This document shows, one piece after another, positions 60,884 through 64,000 of a DNA stretch of 64,000 bases. This DNA comes from an uncultured Prevotellaceae bacterium (GTDB lineage Bacteria; Bacteroidota; Bacteroidia; Bacteroidales; Bacteroidaceae), in NCBI GenBank assembly GCA_902776685.1, contig CACYRB010000002.1:1-64000 (forward strand). Direction: 5' to 3'. Within the stretch, counting starts at the first letter, position 1, and the number at the start of each line of letters is the position of its first letter. The translations under genes and the position numbers were made by a program. The notes beneath the pieces are model-generated. The model worked only from the letters and a program-made list of their open reading frames with translations, made no database searches and was not told the DNA's origin.

Positions 60884-61324
60884 TCACTTCATTTCCCGAA
60901 TCGCTTTCTCCTTTTTCTGCAGGTTATCCAAAGCCTCTATGGAATACTTATCCCCATACTTTTTTCCCGTTTTGTAATCTTTCTTGGCCTCTTTCCAATT
61001 CCCCAACTGCTCATAAGCATAGCCTCGGATATAATAAAGCATACCATCGTAGTATTGTGTTGAAAGCGCACTGTTGACATTTCTAATGGCATCATACCAT
61101 CGGTCTTCACAATATGCATCAACTGCCAGTTTGTAATAATAGTTAAACTGCTGGCTTCTCCGCTCTGCCGTAGCGGCAAGCGCACCGATGTAAGCATTCA
61201 TCGCACCAGTATCATACAAATCCATCGAGGGCATCTGTACCGCACTGTCATAAGGCCCTATCTGCGCCCTCGCACCCATCGTCATCGAACAAACGACAAC
61301 CATTGTCAAAACTTTCTTTTTCAT
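60884..61324 (-). CDS. Secreted TPR-like protein
   Basis: Encodes 146 residues with a signal peptide (MKKKVLTMVVVCSMTMGARAQ). The C-terminal half has one to two tetratricopeptide-like helices (AVDAYCEDRWYDAIRNVNSAL, MLYYIRGYAYEQLGNWKEAKKDY), typical of protein-binding adaptors. It lies 33 nt upstream of the repeat-protein gene on the same strand, so the pair is probably one operon. The role is unknown. An AT-rich repeat region follows upstream. Confidence 0.72.
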   Translation of the reverse strand: MKKKVLTMVVVCSMTMGARAQIGPYDSAVQMPSMDLYDTGAMNAYIGALAATAERRSQQFNYYYKLAVDAYCEDRWYDAIRNVNSALSTQYYDGMLYYIRGYAYEQLGNWKEAKKDYKTGKKYGDKYSIEALDNLQKKEKAIREMK

Positions 61325-61378
61325 GTTGAATACTTTTTTAATTTTTCGAGTTTATTATTACTGTTAATTCATCCTCTC

Positions 61379-61472
61379 ATAGACTTGTTTTTGTTTTCCT
61401 ATAGACTTATATTCTTGTTTTTCTATAGACCAATGTCTTTGTTTTTCTTATAGACCTATGTCCTTGTTTTCC
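61379..61472. repeat. Four tandem ~24-nt TATAGAC repeats
   Basis: Four units of the form CTATAGACCAATGTCTTTG plus TTTTT, with variation. They lie in the 343-nt gap between the TPR-like gene and the WYL gene; nothing else is seen there apart from promoter-like boxes TATCTTTG (61579-61586) and TACCTTTG (61642-61649). Confidence 0.7.
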
Positions 61473-61641
61473 ATTGGCAAAATTACATCTTCAAAAAATA
61501 ACCTCCAAACAAAATCCAATCACAAGCCTTGCGAAAATAAAAAAACAGACTTTATATAAGTCTTTCTGAAAAAAAATGTATCTTTGCACCGTAAATAACT
61601 AAAAGCCGATATTTACGAACATTGTGTTCGCACTCAAATCG

Positions 61642-61649
61642 TACCTTTG
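61642..61649 (+). promoter_or_regulatory. -7 box of the WYL gene promoter
   Basis: TACCTTTG, 19 nt before the ATG at 61668; a second TATCTTTG lies at 61579-61586. The -33 boxes are weak. Confidence 0.45.
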
Positions 61650-61667
61650 TCGAAAATTATTGACAAT

Positions 61668-62744
61668 ATGCCTACAAACAAAAATGCATTTATACGCTAT
61701 CAATACTTGGACAGACTTCTCTCTGACCATCATCATTATTATGATATTCACGATCTGACGAATCATGTGAATGATATGCTTTATGAAGACGGTTTTCCTG
61801 AAGTTACTCAACGTTGCATAGAAAAGGATTTAAACTCTTTAGAATATGCTCCTTTTTCTGCCCCTATCAAACGATTCAATTGGAAAGGGAAGCGGTGCAT
61901 TGCTTACGGTAATCCCTCTTTCTCCATCTTTAAAAAAGAGATGAGCAGTGAGGAGCGAAATCTGCTTCGCGAAGTATTGAACACTATTGGCCAATTTGAT
62001 GGACTTGATAACTTCAAGTGGCTCGAAGATTTCAAAATTGGACTTGGACTCGAAGAACGTAGGCAAATCATCTGTTTTAGCAATAATCCTTATCTTCAAA
62101 ACTCCAATCTGCTTGGTAAACTCTTCGATAATATTTCAAACGAGGTGGTTGTTAGTCTCTCATACCATACTTTCACAGATACAACCATGCGCACTATCGA
62201 TTTCCATCCCTATTTACTAAAGCAATATAATGACCGATGGTTCTTGCTCGGTGCTGCTGACAGCGACATGAAGATTCTCAATTTTGCCCTTGACAGAATA
62301 GATAACGTGGAGCCACTACCAGAAAAAAAATATATTAAATGTACTCAAGACCTATATGAGCGATTCGAGGATATTGTAGGCGTAACTCTATACGAAAATT
62401 GCCCCGTAGAACATATTCTGTGTTGGGTCAGCGAAGCCTCCAAAGGCTATATTGAAACCAAACCCATTCATGGCAGCTATACGCCAATAAGGGGTGATGC
62501 CGACCTACTACTCCGATCTGAATATCCTCAATTACAAGGTGGGTTGTTTTTCACATTGGACTGCATCCCAAATTTTGAACTAATCCGCGAACTCTGCGCA
62601 TTTGGCAAAGAACTCATTGTGATAAAATCCAATGGGCATATTCAAGATAAAATATATAAAAGAATTTGTGAGATGTCTGATTATTATTCTATGCTACGAA
62701 CATATAGTTCGTTAACAGATAGTACCTTTGCACCAGAAATGTAA
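61668..62744 (+). CDS. WYL-domain transcriptional regulator
   Basis: Encodes 358 residues from the ATG at 61668 (an upstream in-frame TTG at 61647 is less likely because the -7 box overlaps it). The N-terminal winged helix-turn-helix (residues ~5-70; FIRYQYLDRLLSDHHHYYDI, RCIEKDLNSLEYAPF) precedes a WYL domain (~150-235; VSLSYHTFTDTTMRTIDFHP then YLLKQYNDRWFLLGAADS) and a WCX-like C-terminal part. WYL proteins often repress or regulate defence systems by sensing nucleic-acid ligands. It is AT-rich compared with the leuS block and heads an AT-rich stretch with a FISUMP-like gene and a retron, so it may regulate them (inference). Confidence 0.88.
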   Translation: MPTNKNAFIRYQYLDRLLSDHHHYYDIHDLTNHVNDMLYEDGFPEVTQRCIEKDLNSLEYAPFSAPIKRFNWKGKRCIAYGNPSFSIFKKEMSSEERNLLREVLNTIGQFDGLDNFKWLEDFKIGLGLEERRQIICFSNNPYLQNSNLLGKLFDNISNEVVVSLSYHTFTDTTMRTIDFHPYLLKQYNDRWFLLGAADSDMKILNFALDRIDNVEPLPEKKYIKCTQDLYERFEDIVGVTLYENCPVEHILCWVSEASKGYIETKPIHGSYTPIRGDADLLLRSEYPQLQGGLFFTLDCIPNFELIRELCAFGKELIVIKSNGHIQDKIYKRICEMSDYYSMLRTYSSLTDSTFAPEM

Positions 62745-62765
62745 AACTTTTAAATCTTACTAAAT

Positions 62766-63341
62766 ATGGAACTTACAGAAAAAGCTACTACTTATGCTGA
62801 AGGCAAAGTGAACGAAGTATTAACCGCAGCCATTGCCCAAGCTTATACCGACGGCTATCGTGATGGTTACAAAGACTGCGAAGACAAAATTCCCATGGAA
62901 CTACGTGAAGATGAAATAGAATATGTAGACCTTGGCTTACCCAGTGGAACATTGTGGGCAAATCATTACAAAAAAGGTACTGATGGCTATTCAGATTACT
63001 TGCCATATCATAAAGCTGCACTATTGAACATTCCTACAAAAGAACAATGGGAAGAATTATTACAAATATGTAAAATCATTAGTAGAGGACGATATGGATT
63101 TGTCTGTATCGGGCCTAATGGTAACAGCATAAGTATAAAAAAATGCGGATATAAGGAAGATGATGTAACAATTAATCCAAGTCCATACTTTGCTCGCTTC
63201 TGGATCAAAGACAACAAAGATTCTTCTAAGATTGTTTCCGTGAAAATGTTTTATAATAGCAAGAAAGGATGTGAGGAATATGTTATAGTTGATACTTTTA
63301 GTGGGTATAAACTTCCAATTCAACTTATCCGAACAAAATAA
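62766..63341 (+). CDS. FISUMP-like-motif protein of unknown function
   Basis: Encodes 191 residues and begins 21 nt after the WYL stop, on the same strand. The N-terminal ~45 residues are helical (AQAYTDGYRDGYKDCEDKIP); then comes EYVDLGLPSGTLWANHY, and PTKEQWEELLQICK, which is the opening of the FISUMP/DUF1566-type domain common in Bacteroidetes proteins. No signal peptide is seen, which is unusual as most such domains are exported. It ends 306 nt before the retron reverse-transcriptase gene. A role with the retron is possible but not shown. Confidence 0.72.
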   Translation: MELTEKATTYAEGKVNEVLTAAIAQAYTDGYRDGYKDCEDKIPMELREDEIEYVDLGLPSGTLWANHYKKGTDGYSDYLPYHKAALLNIPTKEQWEELLQICKIISRGRYGFVCIGPNGNSISIKKCGYKEDDVTINPSPYFARFWIKDNKDSSKIVSVKMFYNSKKGCEEYVIVDTFSGYKLPIQLIRTK

Positions 63342-63375
63342 TTTGTTTGCGATATACATATTCGAATAAAATTTG

Positions 63376-63383
63376 TAACTTTG
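63376..63383 (+). promoter_or_regulatory. -7 box of the retron promoter
   Basis: TAACTTTG fits TAnnTTTG; TTTG at 63346-63349 lies 26 nt upstream, longer than the usual 19-21. A transcript from about 63390 would start just before the a1 repeat. Confidence 0.55.
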
Positions 63384-63407
63384 CATTTACAATAAAAAAA
63401 CGATTTT

Positions 63408-63639
63408 TGAGAGTCTGATACAGAACTGATTTTGAACCTGTCTGCCGTACTCAGCAGATTCCTCTGGCTTTGGCTTGAGGAAACAACGTTTAGTTGTTAT
63501 TCTTTGTTCCCAAACTTACTGTTATACCGAACATATCTGACCTTTCGTAAGCATACGGGGACACATCGAATAAGCCTTCTTCTATTAATTGTATCCAATA
63601 TTCATATACAAAGAAAAGCAGTTCTGTTGAAGACTCTCA
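63408..63639 (+). ncRNA. Retron noncoding RNA (msr-msd)
   Basis: The 232-nt region is bounded by 21-nt a1/a2 inverted repeats: 9 + 8 complementary bases around a 4-nt mismatch (a1 63408-63428, TGAGAGTCT...CAGAACTG; a2 63619-63639, CAGTTCTG...AGACTCTCA). After a1 come three small hairpins as in an msr: TCTGC/GCAGA (63441-63458), TTCCTC/GAGGAA (63459-63482) and AACAAC/GTTGTT (63482-63498). An 8-bp stem, TTCTTTGT (63500-63507) with ACAAAGAA (63608-63615), then encloses an msd-like part with nested CTTAC/GTAAG and GTTCCC/GGGGAC stems. It lies directly before a reverse-transcriptase gene. The branching guanosine was not placed with certainty. Confidence 0.82.
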
Positions 63640-63647
63640 TTTTAAAT

Positions 63648-64000
63648 ATGGAAAAAGAAATTATAAAAGGGCGTGTTAAACGTATGAAAAATAAGGATAA
63701 TTTGTTAGCCTTGCTCAATGATATAAAGGCTGATGAATTAGGCGAGAAAGCACATCCGTTTACTATAAAACAGATTAACTTTTATTGCAACCCGACTTCC
63801 ATACCTAACTCTAAGAGGTACCATGATTTTTTCATTGCTAAAAAATCTGGCGGTCAGCGTCGCATTTCAGCTCCAGTCAATGGACTAAAATCCATCCAGA
63901 CCTACCTTAATATTATTTTTCAAGCCTTATATGAACCATCTCAATGGGCTATGGGATTTACACCAAATCGTTCAGTTGTAGACAATGCGAAGTTACATAT
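63648..64000 (+). CDS. Retron reverse transcriptase (5' part; cut by window end)
   Basis: The frame is open from the ATG at 63648, 8 nt after a2, to the window end: 117 codons plus two bases. It encodes RT motif 1 (FFIAKKSGGQRRISAP, then LKSIQTYLNIIFQALY, residues ~58-94) and motif 2 (MGFTPNRSVV, ~101), followed by NAKLH, matching the NAxxH motif that marks retron RTs. The catalytic YxDD and VTG motifs would lie beyond the window. With the upstream RNA this would make msDNA. The effector gene, if any, is expected downstream and is not seen; the retron type cannot be assigned. Composition is AT-rich, consistent with transfer. Confidence 0.87.
   Translation, partial: MEKEIIKGRVKRMKNKDNLLALLNDIKADELGEKAHPFTIKQINFYCNPTSIPNSKRYHDFFIAKKSGGQRRISAPVNGLKSIQTYLNIIFQALYEPSQWAMGFTPNRSVVDNAKLH

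Overview
The window looks like chromosomal DNA of a Bacteroidales bacterium, most likely of the Prevotella/Segatella type. The evidence is SusC/SusD genes driven by an ECF sigma/FecR pair, BspA-like leucine-rich proteins, C-terminal tails resembling type IX secretion (T9SS) sorting domains, surface-lipoprotein signals, and promoters of the Bacteroidetes form TTTG-N19-21-TAnnTTTG. No rRNA or tRNA gene was seen.

Layout. 0-7.4 kb is an AT-rich surface/secreted protein cluster: two genes sharing a duplicated leader and signal peptide, a small lipoprotein, two paralogous BspA-like LRR proteins and a hypothetical secreted protein. 7.4-7.9 kb holds a probable structured small RNA with its own promoter and terminator. 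7.9-18.1 kb is a GC-richer housekeeping block: mnmG, apt, uvrC, dtd, a MazG-like pyrophosphohydrolase, deoC, a polyprenyl diphosphate synthase and polA. Two near-perfect parS sites flank apt, which suggests an origin-proximal position. 18.2-22.6 kb encodes a DUF4369-like protein and an outer-membrane beta-barrel protein. 22.6-23.5 kb is repeat-rich and gene-free.

23.5-49.3 kb is a glycan-utilisation region. ECF sigma, FecR anti-sigma, SusC with an STN domain and SusD are followed by an FG-GAP secreted protein, a GH127-type beta-L-arabinofuranosidase-like enzyme, a giant CotH/lamin-tail protein and, on the other strand, a two-catalytic-domain GH43 plus clan GH-A enzyme. The expected logic is that glycan binding by SusC/D signals through STN-FecR to release the sigma factor, which activates the locus; the enzymes point to an arabinose- or xylose-containing plant glycan (inference). 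A small OMP and an overlapping pair of cell-envelope genes close the region.

49.4-60.2 kb returns to housekeeping genes: an SMR transporter, a DUF1349 protein, mutS, a Cys-motif membrane protein, lgt, ychF, leuS and a YitT-family protein. leuS is interrupted by an in-frame TAG between the HIGH and KMSKS parts. 60.3-61.3 kb has two small secreted proteins.

61.6-64.0 kb is AT-rich and looks like an accessory defence island: a WYL-domain regulator, a FISUMP-like protein and, at the window edge, a retron. The retron consists of a noncoding RNA bounded by 21-nt a1/a2 inverted repeats, followed 8 nt later by a reverse transcriptase gene carrying the retron-type NAxxH motif and cut by the window end. 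This is the most notable system here.

The genome also carries many small repeats: a ~100-bp double-hairpin element, one copy of which lies in frame inside a lipoprotein gene; GATGAGG-type tandem repeats inside coding regions; an AT-rich palindromic array; and a MITE-like element.
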